Assembly (NCBI RefSeq): GCF_023228165.1 | Contig: NZ_JALOBS010000004.1 | Coordinates: 141,772-205,771 of the forward strand | DNA: 64,000 nt | Origin: Methylomonas sp. | Lineage (GTDB): Bacteria > Pseudomonadota > Gammaproteobacteria > Methylococcales > Methylomonadaceae | Direction: 5' to 3' | The notes under the pieces: model-generated | What the model saw: the letters and a program-made list of their open reading frames with translations, nothing else | Databases searched by the model: none | Told to the model about the DNA's origin: nothing | In this document: piece after piece, positions 50,935 to 59,196 of the stretch | Numbering within the stretch: position 1 is the first letter of the stretch | Layout: each line of letters begins with the position of its first letter | Program-made: the position numbers and the translations under genes

Positions 50935-51156
50935 ATGCCGGAAGTGAGTGGAAAGACGCTAGTGATGGCGATTCAAGCGGTTGATGCCGAAATTCAGAGG
51001 CTGCGAGCGCTTCCCGATGAGGTGCTTGTTCCCGGAGACGAGATACTCCTCGTCGATTTCGAGACTGCTGCGGAGGATCTCGAAGAGGCCTATACCGAGG
51101 CAGCGCGGATTTGTTCGAATTTGCCGCCCTATTCGCAACTGGTAAGACGCCGGTAA
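50935..51156 (+). CDS. Tsi2-like immunity protein
   Basis: A 73-aa helical protein. KTLVMAIQAVDAEIQRLRAL, FETAAEDLEEAYTEA and LPPYSQLV match the Tsi2 pattern (TLMVAIQCV, YDLAADDLKNAYEQA, LPPYDRLI). Tsi2 blocks Tse2 by direct binding. A strong AGGAGCG ribosome site stands seven bases before the ATG, 33 bases after the toxin stop: an ordinary effector-immunity operon. The acidic C-terminal helix is present, as expected of the inhibitor. Confidence 0.82.
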   Translation: MPEVSGKTLVMAIQAVDAEIQRLRALPDEVLVPGDEILLVDFETAAEDLEEAYTEAARICSNLPPYSQLVRRR

Positions 51157-51250
51157 TGGTCGGTAACCGAACATTTCTGCACTATCCCGGCCCTAAAGCA
51201 CAAACGGGGGCATTTACTTAAGCGATAAGCGGATGAATTGAAAGGTAAAA

Positions 51251-51332
51251 GCCAGCGTAGCCCGGATGAAATGGAATCCAGGGTAGGGTCGACCTGAATT
51301 CCCGTATTCCGCTGCGCTGCATACGGGCTACG
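51251..51332. repeat. REP palindrome left of the RAYT gene
   Basis: Begins GCCAGCGTAGCCCGGATGAA and ends ATACGGGCTACG, so the outer arms CGTAGCCCG and CGGGCTACG pair. An inner hairpin has CCCGTAT and ATACGGG arms at 51301-51327. The first 20 bases are repeated exactly at 51903. This is the BIME-type structure used by RAYT transposases. Confidence 0.85.
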
Positions 51333-51366
51333 ATGCGCAATTTTTAATACTTTTGGTGAGCATGAT

Positions 51367-51891
51367 ATGGTTTTGTATCGGCGGAATCGGCTTGCGGGCG
51401 GCACCTATTTCTTTACCGTGACTTTACGTGACCGGTCTTCGGATGCGTTGGTGCGACATGTGGATTTGTTGCGGTGCGCGTTTCGAATCGTGCTGAAGGA
51501 GCGGCCTTTCAAGCTGGATGCCATTGTCATTTTGCCGGACCACTTGCATGCCATCTGGACTTTGCCTGACGGTGACACCGATTATTCCGGGCGCTGGCGA
51601 GCGCTCAAAGCCTGTTTCACCCGTGAATTACGCCGTTCGGGTGTGCCGTTGACACGGGATTCAAGGGGTGAATACCGCTTATGGCAACGGCGGTTTTGGG
51701 AACACACCATTCGTGACGATCGGGACTATCAACACCACGCCGATTATCTGCATTGGAATCCGGTCAAACATGGCTTGGTCAAATACGTGGCCGACTGGCC
51801 TTATTCAAACTTTCACCTATTTGTTCGGCGCGGCGCGTATCCGCTTGACTGGGGAGGTGTTGGAGATTCGAATATCGAGGGGGCGGAATGA
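51367..51891 (+). CDS. REP-associated tyrosine transposase (RAYT, TnpA-REP)
   Basis: A 174-aa Y1-HUH single-strand nuclease. The metal motif is HLHAIW (H59, H61) and the catalytic tyrosine candidate is Y127 in HADYLHWNPVKHGLV, the RAYT consensus. These enzymes cut REP palindromes and are thought to have spread them; they are usually single, domesticated genes. REP palindromes flank it on both sides within 50-200 bases. It separates the Tse2/Tsi2 pair from the papain-fold and hydrolase genes, a place where RAYT activity could have moved neighbours. Confidence 0.93.
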   Translation: MVLYRRNRLAGGTYFFTVTLRDRSSDALVRHVDLLRCAFRIVLKERPFKLDAIVILPDHLHAIWTLPDGDTDYSGRWRALKACFTRELRRSGVPLTRDSRGEYRLWQRRFWEHTIRDDRDYQHHADYLHWNPVKHGLVKYVADWPYSNFHLFVRRGAYPLDWGGVGDSNIEGAE

Positions 51892-51902
51892 AATCGGCCG
51901 AA

Positions 51903-51989
51903 GCCAGCGTAGCCCGGATGAAATAAAATGGAATCCGGGGCCTGAAGGCTATCAATCCCGGATTGCGCTTCGCTTCATCCAGGCTACGC
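51903..51989. repeat. REP palindrome right of the RAYT gene
   Basis: Begins with the same GCCAGCGTAGCCCGGATGAA as the left copy and ends TTCATCC-A-GGCTACGC, so the outer arms pair over about 16 bases. The inner hairpin is GGAT...ATCC around GCGCTTCGC at 51960-51980. The orientation is the same as the left copy. Confidence 0.85.
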
Positions 51990-52058
51990 AAGTGGGTCAA
52001 GAAAGCTCGTAGCAAGTAGCCTGGGTGTTTTCTTTGTGCAATCAAAGACGGAATTAAT

Positions 52059-52430
52059 ATGGCAAATTCAATATCAAACGTTCGCGCGCTCGCATTCAGC
52101 GTCACCCGGAAGTTTGGCCTTAACAAATGTTATGAGTGTGCAATTGAACTAAGGCAAGTACTAAGTGCAGCGGGAAAAAAGGGATGCATCCTCAGGCTCA
52201 AAACGAAAGGTGGCCGTGGGTACATTGTCATGAAAGATTCGCGATTCAAGCTGCCGTTCCCGACTCAAGGTGACGAAGCAATAGCGAACACCGGCCAGCA
52301 TTTCGGCGTCTATGTTGACGGATTTGTGTTTGACAATGTACATCGAGAGGGGATAGCGCGAGGAGGGTGGTTAGATACCTTTGATTGCGATGTGCATTCG
52401 TTTGAACTCACGGAACAAGATCCGTTCTGA
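52059..52430 (+). CDS. papain-fold toxin-like protein (Tox-PL type)
   Basis: A 123-aa protein. NKCYECAIELRQVL (22-35; C24 and C27), GQHFGVYVDGFVFDN (79-93; H81, D92) and a W end (GGWLDTF) reproduce the Cys-His-Asp order of the Tox-PL-2 papain-like toxin domain, which attacks protein amides in polymorphic toxins. It has no secretion signal and no N-terminal delivery domain, unlike the usual case where it is the C-terminus of a large toxin. Its codon use is less GC-rich than the eCIS genes, pointing to separate acquisition. A free-standing effector or a severed toxin end are both possible; no immunity gene is obvious. Confidence 0.65.
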   Translation: MANSISNVRALAFSVTRKFGLNKCYECAIELRQVLSAAGKKGCILRLKTKGGRGYIVMKDSRFKLPFPTQGDEAIANTGQHFGVYVDGFVFDNVHREGIARGGWLDTFDCDVHSFELTEQDPF

Positions 52431-52456
52431 TTTTTTAGTATAAATCCGAGGCTACC

Positions 52457-53470
52457 ATGTTCGATATCTTTTCAACCCGCTTCAATCCGCCATTTGCTCT
52501 CAATGCACCCGAGGTATTTTGGTTAATAGATCCATTCACAATCGACATGATGACCAAGCTGGGGAAGGATAAGCGCTACAAGGATTTAGGGGTTGTGGTA
52601 ATCGATCTTACGCACCGAGGTCGCCGAGCGGATGGTGCGGGCTTCACGACTTCGGCGGGCTGGAATGAAAGAGTGTTTCGAAATGCCGCAAGTCTGGTCA
52701 AGATCGCAGCCATGTTCGCCGCATTCAGATTAAAAGAAAATCTTGGTGTTGCAGTCAATGAAACAAGCGCTACTATCGGTAAGGACGCGCTTAACGCCGT
52801 CGCGTTGGACTGGAAAGACGCGGTGGAAACAGCGGTCCCTTCGGGTCGCCGTGACTTTCCACAACTCTCGAAAATATTCGATATCACAGGAGCAAAGGGC
52901 GGTTGGACACTCGTTTTTACGAAAGAATTTATGCACCACATGGAGTTGATGATTGGTCACTCTAACAATCATTCGGCTTCGATATGCATCGACCTGATTG
53001 GCTTTCAATATATCAATGGCGCACTTGAGGCGGAAGCCTTATACAGCTTCAATGCTGGCGGTTTATGGTTGGGCGGCAACTATGCCGGACGGAATTGGAT
53101 TCCGGAACCGAGAACAAAACTGACGCACCAAGGGGCAACGGCAAAAACTGTTGCCAAGTTTTTAGCACTTTTAGAAGACAACCGCCTTGTAAGCCCAGCG
53201 GCAAGCAAGGAAATGCGAAGAATCATGGGGCTGGCTGGCACTTGGTTTGTAGAAGGGCTGATGCGTGCCAGACCACCCCGGAACGTCAACTCTGCTTATG
53301 CAAAAGTCGGTATCTACGGCGGAAAATATCACGACTGCGCCGTTATAGAGCGTGGTAGTGTCGATGGGCGTCTTATTCGTTACGCGGTGGTGGTGCTTGG
53401 TGCTTCCAGCCCGCAAATCATCCGCGAGCTTGCCGTCAAGCTTGACGACTATGTATTGGCGTCAAATTAA
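52457..53470 (+). CDS. serine hydrolase of beta-lactamase/PBP fold without signal peptide
   Basis: A 337-aa protein. The three motifs of penicillin-recognising enzymes are present in order and spacing: S79-L-V-K82 (SxxK), S169-N-N171 (SxN) and K283-V-G285 (KxG). Class A beta-lactamases and related esterases share this order, but they are exported; this protein begins MFDIFSTRFNPPF with no signal peptide or membrane helix. Start is ATG 52457 behind CCGAGG, 26 bases after the papain-fold gene, suggesting one transcript. It could be an amidase or esterase acting in the cytoplasm, or an injected effector acting on cell wall precursors. Substrate not readable. Confidence 0.75.
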   Translation: MFDIFSTRFNPPFALNAPEVFWLIDPFTIDMMTKLGKDKRYKDLGVVVIDLTHRGRRADGAGFTTSAGWNERVFRNAASLVKIAAMFAAFRLKENLGVAVNETSATIGKDALNAVALDWKDAVETAVPSGRRDFPQLSKIFDITGAKGGWTLVFTKEFMHHMELMIGHSNNHSASICIDLIGFQYINGALEAEALYSFNAGGLWLGGNYAGRNWIPEPRTKLTHQGATAKTVAKFLALLEDNRLVSPAASKEMRRIMGLAGTWFVEGLMRARPPRNVNSAYAKVGIYGGKYHDCAVIERGSVDGRLIRYAVVVLGASSPQIIRELAVKLDDYVLASN

Positions 53471-53483
53471 TTGCTGGGAGGCG

Positions 53484-54587
53484 TTACTGTACGCCATGCT
53501 TCACTTGTTGCCAATCCATATCGAATGTGAAAGGCTGTGCCGGTTCGGCGGCGGAAGACACCCGTTTGATGCGCTCGTCGGTCAGCGGATGGGTTTGAAA
53601 CAGTTCCGGAATATTGCCGGTAAGCGCATCCGCTTTCTGGATTTTTTCAAAAAACGCCGCCAGATTTTGCGGCGACAATCCGGCCGCGGTCATGATTTCG
53701 ATCGCGCCGTCGTCGGCGCTACGTTCCTGACTGCGGTCGAATGACAGACTGTCGAGTTGCGAGCTGAGTTCTATCAGCTGCGACAGGGCGGAGAGGTCGC
53801 CGAACACAATACCGATCAACACGCCCATGCCGGCCTGGCGGACCAGTTTGCGCATGCTATGCCGCTGCAATACATGCGTCAATTCATGGGCCAATACGCC
53901 GGCGACTTGTTCCGGATTGTCGGCGTTTTCGATCAAACCGGTGGTGACCACCACATAGCCGCCGGGAAAAGCAAAGGCGTTGATCATATCCGCATCGACC
54001 ACCGCCACCCGGTATTCGATATCCGCGCCGTCGAACTGGTCTATACGTTTGACGATGGCGTTGACCGCATCGGTGGCGGTTTTGTCGGTGACGGTTTTTT
54101 TGCCCATTTGATAGTTTTCAAAGGCGAAAGCGCCGATTTTTTGCTCCCATTCGTAGGGAATCAAATCGGCAATCAATGGGGCGGAATAATGCAGGGTAAA
54201 GTAACCGCCGACAAAAAACGCCGCTATCAGCCCTAAATAAACCGGAACACGGTGCTTTTCGCCTGTTAGGTTTCGGCGTTGTTTGGTTTGTAACGCGGTT
54301 ACGTGCTCCCGAGCCGGTTGGGGTAAATTCAGCGATAACAGTTTATCGAAAATTTCAGGCTCCTTACATAACAGCGCGTACCGGCCGATAGGGGTCGACC
54401 AACTGATTTGCAGGGTGGTGTTCGGGTCGCCGATCAGTTCCAATCTGCTGCTTTGCAGGGCAACCGCCAACCGACCCTGTTCGGCGGTTTCGAATTCAAT
54501 CAGTCCATGCCCGGATATGGAAAATCGCACGCTGAATTTTTCGCGCCCGGCATAATGCAGCCCGTTGAAGTCGGATACTAAACTCAT
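53484..54587 (-). CDS. M48-family membrane metallopeptidase
   Basis: A 367-aa protein. An N-terminal soluble part (1-105) is followed by a membrane helix (about 116-134, VYLGLIAAFFVGGYFTLHY), then the peptidase with VVVTTGLIE, the HEXXH motif H234-E-L-T-H238 (followed by VLQRHSMRK) and a downstream glutamate ligand in RSADDGAIE, as in HtpX/BepA-type proteases. It probably degrades misfolded membrane or envelope proteins. It is the last gene of the minus-strand run with AIM24, YqiK, YqiJ and PspA, 17 bases after the AIM24 stop. Its end is 14 bases from the end of the convergent serine hydrolase gene. Confidence 0.88.
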   Translation of the reverse strand: MSLVSDFNGLHYAGREKFSVRFSISGHGLIEFETAEQGRLAVALQSSRLELIGDPNTTLQISWSTPIGRYALLCKEPEIFDKLLSLNLPQPAREHVTALQTKQRRNLTGEKHRVPVYLGLIAAFFVGGYFTLHYSAPLIADLIPYEWEQKIGAFAFENYQMGKKTVTDKTATDAVNAIVKRIDQFDGADIEYRVAVVDADMINAFAFPGGYVVVTTGLIENADNPEQVAGVLAHELTHVLQRHSMRKLVRQAGMGVLIGIVFGDLSALSQLIELSSQLDSLSFDRSQERSADDGAIEIMTAAGLSPQNLAAFFEKIQKADALTGNIPELFQTHPLTDERIKRVSSAAEPAQPFTFDMDWQQVKHGVQ

Positions 54588-54604
54588 TATTTGTAAAGCG
54601 TGTT

Positions 54605-55285
54605 TTAGCGCGTTGGGATGAACTGGCGCACCCAGGAACCAAAGCCCGGCGAATTGCGGGTTTGAATGTAAACATCGCCCGGCCCGGTAAATCGACAGAC
54701 CAGACCTTCGCCGCTGGTGAAGCTGGAAATCCAGCCTTTCGAGGCTTTTTCGATTTTATAGTTGGCGTTAGCGCTCCAGGCTACCATGTGGCTGTTATCG
54801 ATGATGCGGGTTTCGCCAGGGGCCAGCGACAGTTTTTGGATGCCGCCGTAGGTGCTGATGGCCAATTTGCCTTTGCCGCTGATCCGCATCACGAAAAAGC
54901 CTTCGCCGGAAAACAAGCCCTTGGTCAGGTTTTGCGCCTTGGTGGAGACCTGTACGGACTGTTCGGCTGCCAGAAAGCCGTCTTTTTGCAGGATATATTC
55001 CTCGGAGCCGTCCAGGTCCAGCACGGCGATTTCTCCGGGGTAAGCAGAAGCCATTAGAACTTCGCCTGGGCCGCGGGCGGCTGTGATGGTTTGGAAAAAT
55101 AACGATTCGCCGGTCAGCAGTTTACGGGATAAGCCGCCCAGCAGACCTCTTTCCATTTTGGAATCGACATCCAGGGTTTCGCTCATGGTGATCATGGCGC
55201 CTGACTCGGCCTTGACGGCTTCGTTGGCTGCCAGCTGTACCAGCAACGTCGAAAAAGCACCCGGGTTCGTGATCTCGAATTTCAT
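54605..55285 (-). CDS. AIM24 / TIGR00266 family protein
   Basis: A 226-aa protein with the double-beta-helix family pattern: ANEAVKAESGAMITMSETLDVDSKM, then GLLGGLSRKLLTGESLFFQTI, then PGEVLMASAYPGEI, and GPGDVYIQTRN near the end. Family members include mitochondrial AIM24; bacterial ones are of unproven role, often met beside PspA and flotillin genes. A good AGGAGT ribosome site precedes the ATG. A 221-base gap separates it from the flotillin gene upstream; that gap shows nothing but a possible promoter. Confidence 0.88.
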   Translation of the reverse strand: MKFEITNPGAFSTLLVQLAANEAVKAESGAMITMSETLDVDSKMERGLLGGLSRKLLTGESLFFQTITAARGPGEVLMASAYPGEIAVLDLDGSEEYILQKDGFLAAEQSVQVSTKAQNLTKGLFSGEGFFVMRISGKGKLAISTYGGIQKLSLAPGETRIIDNSHMVAWSANANYKIEKASKGWISSFTSGEGLVCRFTGPGDVYIQTRNSPGFGSWVRQFIPTR

Positions 55286-55506
55286 AAATAACTCCTGTTA
55301 ACGATGGTAATTAGCATAGCCAATTTTGCGATTGAGTGCTTGGCAAGTACTCTAAGGATTTGGTCATAAATAACCTCCCGCTATCCAAGCAGATCATGTC
55401 GGCATGGATTGTTGGCATCCATGACTTCTGGTTTCCGCTAATCGCCGTCGGGACGACGATGCGTTAAATGGGGATTTCAATTCGGAAAGTCTAGTCAAAT
55501 CCAATT

Positions 55507-57207
55507 CTAACTTGATTTTTTGCCTGGATTGGCCTGTTGAGTGTTTGCCGGGTCTGCTTTGGTTGGTTTTTCAGCCGGTGAAAAATCCTGGGTAGCCGCT
55601 TGAACCAGGTGGTTCAAATCGCCACCTTTGAGGCCGACTTCGTTCAGTACCGCATCCAAAATCGGCTGTTGAGCACGGTAAGTCAACGCGGCGGCAACCG
55701 CTTGATCGGCCAGGCTACCACCGCCGGATGATCCGGTCTCGCCGGCATTACTGGCTGGACCTCGATTCAGGCCGTCCACTTGCACGATCTTGATGCTGTC
55801 GATTTTCTCGATCGGTTTGACGGAGGCTTCGATGATACTCGGCAACACCTCCAGCAGCTTCATCTTGATCTGCATGGCTATCTGTTCGGCGGCCAGAGTA
55901 TTCAATGCGGCATTGCGCATTTCGATGCCGTTGGCTTCTACTTGATATTGCAGTTGTTGGGCTTCGGCCTTGATTTTGATTGCTTCGGCCTGGTTTTCGG
56001 CGGCGTCTTTTTCGGCTTCGGCGGCTACCCGCACCCCGATGGCCCGTTCCTGGGCATCCTGGTCTGCGGCCACCAGGGCGATTTGCTTATCACGCTCGGC
56101 AATCGCCACGTCGCGGGCGGTTTTGATTTGTTCTTCGGCACCGGCCGCCAGCGCGCGGGCTTGGTGAGCCAGGGTTTCGGCTTCGGATTGGGCCTTGGAT
56201 TTTTCCGCAATCGAAATTTGTTTATCCTGCTCGACCAGTGTGGTTTGTTTTTCCTGTTCGATTTTAGCGACTTGCACTTCGCGGTCGGCTTCGATCTGGC
56301 GTTGGCGGATGGCGCGACTTTTTTCCACCTCGGCTTCCTGCACCAAGCGTTCGGCATCGATCTTGGCTTGCTGCGCTTCGCGTTCCCGCTGGGCGGTAAT
56401 ACTGGCGATTTCGGCTTTTTGTTGCACGTCGCGGGTCGCCACTTCCTGTTGTTGGTGCAAGGTGGCAAAGGTCTGGTCTTTTTCGATATTTAGTTTGAGC
56501 TGGGTGGCCTCGTAGTTTTTTTTCGCGATCGCCACGGCGGTATCTTGCTCGATTTCGTTACGCTCCCGGGCGCGTTGCTGGGTTTGCTGAGTCAGCTTGG
56601 TCAGGCCTTCGGCGTCGAAGGCATTTTGCGAATCGAAGAACTTGATCGGGGTTTGGTCCAGCCGGGTCAAGCTCACCGATTCCAGTTCCAGGCCGTTTTT
56701 TAACAGATCTTCGGACACGGCATTTTGTACCGCCTGGATAAAGTCGCCGCGCTTGTCCAATAATTGATGCATGCCCATCGACACCGCGGCCGCCCGCAGG
56801 GCATCGACAAATTTGTCTTCCACCAGTTCCTTCAGCGAATCGGGGTGCATGGTGCGCTGTCCCAGAGTTTGCGCGGCGCTGGCCACGCCTTCTACACTGG
56901 GTATTACTCGCACGAAAAACGCCGCCACCGCATCCACCCGCAGCCTATCCAGCGTAATTAAACTGTCGGCGCCGGAACGCGATACCTCCAGCTTGAGGGT
57001 GTTCATGTTGATGTTGACGCATTCGTGGAAAATCGGCAGCACCACGGCGCCGCCGTCCATCACCACTTTTTGTCCGCCCAGACCGGTACGGACGAAGGCC
57101 AACTCCTTTGACGAGCGCCGATACAAACGGGCAAAAATCAGGCCGATGGTGATTAATCCCACCAATGCACTACCGACGATATAGCCCAGCCCCATTAATT
57201 GGTCCAT
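55507..57207 (-). CDS. yqiK: flotillin-family membrane scaffold protein (YqiK type)
   Basis: A 566-aa protein. One membrane helix (about 5-28) is followed by a SPFH/PHB domain (RTGLGGQKVVMDGGAVVLPIFHE, LKELVEDKFVDALRAAA) and then a very long Ala/Glu/Gln coiled coil (about 200-430, rich in AEKSKAQSEAETLAHQAR-type heptads), the flotillin hallmark. The C-terminal 80 residues are unstructured. Flotillins organise membrane microdomains. The gene is 20 bases after yqiJ, the same pairing as in E. coli yqiJ-yqiK. Confidence 0.9.
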   Translation of the reverse strand: MDQLMGLGYIVGSALVGLITIGLIFARLYRRSSKELAFVRTGLGGQKVVMDGGAVVLPIFHECVNINMNTLKLEVSRSGADSLITLDRLRVDAVAAFFVRVIPSVEGVASAAQTLGQRTMHPDSLKELVEDKFVDALRAAAVSMGMHQLLDKRGDFIQAVQNAVSEDLLKNGLELESVSLTRLDQTPIKFFDSQNAFDAEGLTKLTQQTQQRARERNEIEQDTAVAIAKKNYEATQLKLNIEKDQTFATLHQQQEVATRDVQQKAEIASITAQREREAQQAKIDAERLVQEAEVEKSRAIRQRQIEADREVQVAKIEQEKQTTLVEQDKQISIAEKSKAQSEAETLAHQARALAAGAEEQIKTARDVAIAERDKQIALVAADQDAQERAIGVRVAAEAEKDAAENQAEAIKIKAEAQQLQYQVEANGIEMRNAALNTLAAEQIAMQIKMKLLEVLPSIIEASVKPIEKIDSIKIVQVDGLNRGPASNAGETGSSGGGSLADQAVAAALTYRAQQPILDAVLNEVGLKGGDLNHLVQAATQDFSPAEKPTKADPANTQQANPGKKSS

Positions 57208-57227
57208 TCAAAGTCTCCTGGTTGAGA

Positions 57228-57854
57228 TTAGAGTAAATCGGGGCGCGGATTGGCGATGGCCAAAAACCGCGTGCCGGATATTTGTTTGATCAGCAATACC
57301 GATTGCCCGGCGGTAAAGGTCTGGGAGTCCTGTTCGGGTTCGACCCGAACATAAAAGGTTTGGCCCTGTTCGTTTTTGGTTTTGGCTTCCGCCGGATAAT
57401 GGGCTCTGGCCGTGCCGTTGATCACTACTGCCGTGCGGCCGACCAGGGTTTCCAATAGCACGGCCGAGGTTTCGTCCTTAGGTAGGACTTTGATCAAGCC
57501 GGCCCCGATCAGTCGTACCAGCGGTATCGAGCAGACCAGTGCGGTCGGTACCGAGAACAAAGGATAGAGGTAGAGTCCAAACAAACTGTATGCCAAGGTA
57601 TTGAAGGACATGCCGATAATCGAGAACGCCGTCAGCCAGCTGACCAGCAACACCAAAACAGGTACCCGACCGACATGCAACCAGCCCAGCCAGGAATCCG
57701 CGGCGCCCTGCAGACTGTCCGCAAATAGCACATCCAGCCAGCTCGAAAGAGTCAGTCCACTTAATACCGCTACGGTTTCCACGATGCCGATCAGCAACAG
57801 CAAAACCAATGCGGCCGTGAAAGGTAGCGATTGCGGTGCCAGCAACAGTTCCAT
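57228..57854 (-). CDS. yqiJ: YqiJ / NfeD-like inner-membrane protein
   Basis: A 208-aa protein with about three to four hydrophobic helices in the first 130 residues (ALVLLLLIGIVETVAVLSG, VLVLLVSWLTAFSIIGMSF, LFGLYLYPLFSVPTALVCSI) and a C-terminal OB fold (about 135-205, LVGRTAVVINGTARAHYPAEA and TFYVRVEPEQDSQTF split by a loop). NfeD/YqiJ proteins partner with flotillins in membranes. It abuts the PspA gene stop with no gap, and is followed by yqiK after 20 bases. Confidence 0.85.
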   Translation of the reverse strand: MELLLAPQSLPFTAALVLLLLIGIVETVAVLSGLTLSSWLDVLFADSLQGAADSWLGWLHVGRVPVLVLLVSWLTAFSIIGMSFNTLAYSLFGLYLYPLFSVPTALVCSIPLVRLIGAGLIKVLPKDETSAVLLETLVGRTAVVINGTARAHYPAEAKTKNEQGQTFYVRVEPEQDSQTFTAGQSVLLIKQISGTRFLAIANPRPDLL

Positions 57855-58529
57855 CTAAAGTCCTGATTGTTTGGTGGCGGTTGCGTTGGCCTTGATGGCG
57901 GCCAATCGGTCGGCGATGCGTTGCTTGCGTTGAAGTTCCGCCAGCTCTTTTAACTTGGCGGCATCCTGGTTAATACCCTGGCCAGGTCCGCCTATACCCG
58001 TTTGCCGTGCCATTACCCGATCGAAAGCGGATTCCGCGTCATCCACCCGGTTTAGCCGGTCTGGATTTTCGGCAGGTCTGGCGGTTTCCGGCGCAGCCGA
58101 ATAGTCGTCGAGTAGCTGAGTCAGCTCGCGCTTTTTTGCCTGTAAGGCCAGAATGTAGTTTTCTAATTCACATGCATGTTCAGATTGCTCATCCAGCGAT
58201 TTTTGCAGGACAGGCAAATAATCCTCGATATCGGTTTGTCGGCCGATGGCTGCCGTGGCCAAATCGTCCCGGCCTTGCGTCACCGCTGCTTCGATTTGTC
58301 CGGTAAGCTGTTCGTGCTCGACATTTAACTTGGACATTTGCGACACGGTCAAATGCTTGGCCGCTTCGGCCTTGCCGAAATCCAGCCGGACTTCGGCGAC
58401 TACTTGTTCAATTTCCCTGACGGATTGCGCCATCACCGCATCCGGGCTCAGATTTTCGGCTTTATCGATCAGTGCATGCGCACCGCCGACGATGATTCGG
58501 GCGACGCGCGCGGCAAGAGTTTCCGTCAT
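57855..58529 (-). CDS. PspA / IM30 family membrane-stress protein
   Basis: A 224-aa protein, almost all alpha-helix: an amphipathic N-terminal helix (MTETLAARVARIIVGGAHALIDKAEN), then long coiled coils (MAQSVREIEQVVAEVRLDFGKAEAA, QLEAAVTQG-type region, LQAKKRELTQLLDDYSA). Length and lay-out match PspA/YjfJ. Such proteins bind damaged membrane and form ESCRT-III-like rods. It is the first gene of the block (PspA, YqiJ, YqiK, then AIM24 and M48), consistent with membrane-stress functions acting together. Confidence 0.88.
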   Translation of the reverse strand: MTETLAARVARIIVGGAHALIDKAENLSPDAVMAQSVREIEQVVAEVRLDFGKAEAAKHLTVSQMSKLNVEHEQLTGQIEAAVTQGRDDLATAAIGRQTDIEDYLPVLQKSLDEQSEHACELENYILALQAKKRELTQLLDDYSAAPETARPAENPDRLNRVDDAESAFDRVMARQTGIGGPGQGINQDAAKLKELAELQRKQRIADRLAAIKANATATKQSGL

Positions 58530-59196
58530 GATAAGCCTCCGGGTGTTTGGTTGGTCGAGATGAGGGGTGCATTGTCAATCGATATCATTAAGGCAGCCGT
58601 CCGGCTCGCATTTATCCGGGGCGGCCTGATTCGAAGCGGTTGGCGGTGCATCGGGGCAGGCAACATGAAAAACCAACCGACTACTCATTTCGCTTATACA
58701 CAAAATTTATTTCAGTTTTGTAAAAATCCGGAACAAGTTTAGCCGAAAATATCAGGTCGGCAATTTGGATAGCAGAGTGGAATCGGAACCCTAAAATCAC
58801 AGAAGTAGACAGATAGGCGCTTCCCGCGAATTAGCGGTTAGAATAATTTTGATTTTAAACGAGATTTGTCGGGCCCTTGTAGCCAAACTAGATTAATTCG
58901 AACAGATAAGTACAGGCAATTAAGCTGTCCTTCAAAATGTAGGTGTGATTCGCTTGGGTAATCGCGTATTTCTAAGCCAATACTGCTCCGATTACGCGAT
59001 GGCTAATCGGAGCGGGTTACTCGCTGGAAACAGGGATAGATCAGCATATAGACGTAAACTAACAAAAAATAGCGGGAAAATAATGTCAACAGGCTAAAGA
59101 CTGGGTCGCCAGAGTAGTATGCGAAGCGAGAGTCTTTAGTCTGAATAACGGCGTTAGTAGCGGTTACTAATTAAATTAGTCATCAAAATTTATTGA
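58530..59196. other. 667-base intergenic region between the PspA and DUF1641 genes
   Basis: No gene is supported; open frames here are overlapping shadows. It must hold the promoter of the PspA operon at its left end. A 9-bp perfect inverted repeat (CTAAAGACT at 59094-59102, AGTCTTTAG at 59131-59139) may be a hairpin end for the DUF1641 operon or a regulatory palindrome. Confidence 0.5.
59094..59139. repeat. inverted repeat with 9-bp perfect arms
   Basis: CTAAAGACT and AGTCTTTAG separated by 28 bases. It lies just downstream of the DUF1641 stop (minus strand), where a transcript end is expected, but no T-run follows on the minus strand. Confidence 0.5.

Noticed and set aside
45624..54587. 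Relationship between the HELTH proteases of the DUF4157 and M48 proteins
   Set aside because: HEXXH is too short and common to link them; flanking residues and domain layout differ entirely.
55780..56493. A 237-aa plus-strand open frame rich in Phe and Gly
   Set aside because: It is the antisense of the flotillin coiled coil (Ala/Glu/Gln codons read backwards give Phe/Gly/Leu).
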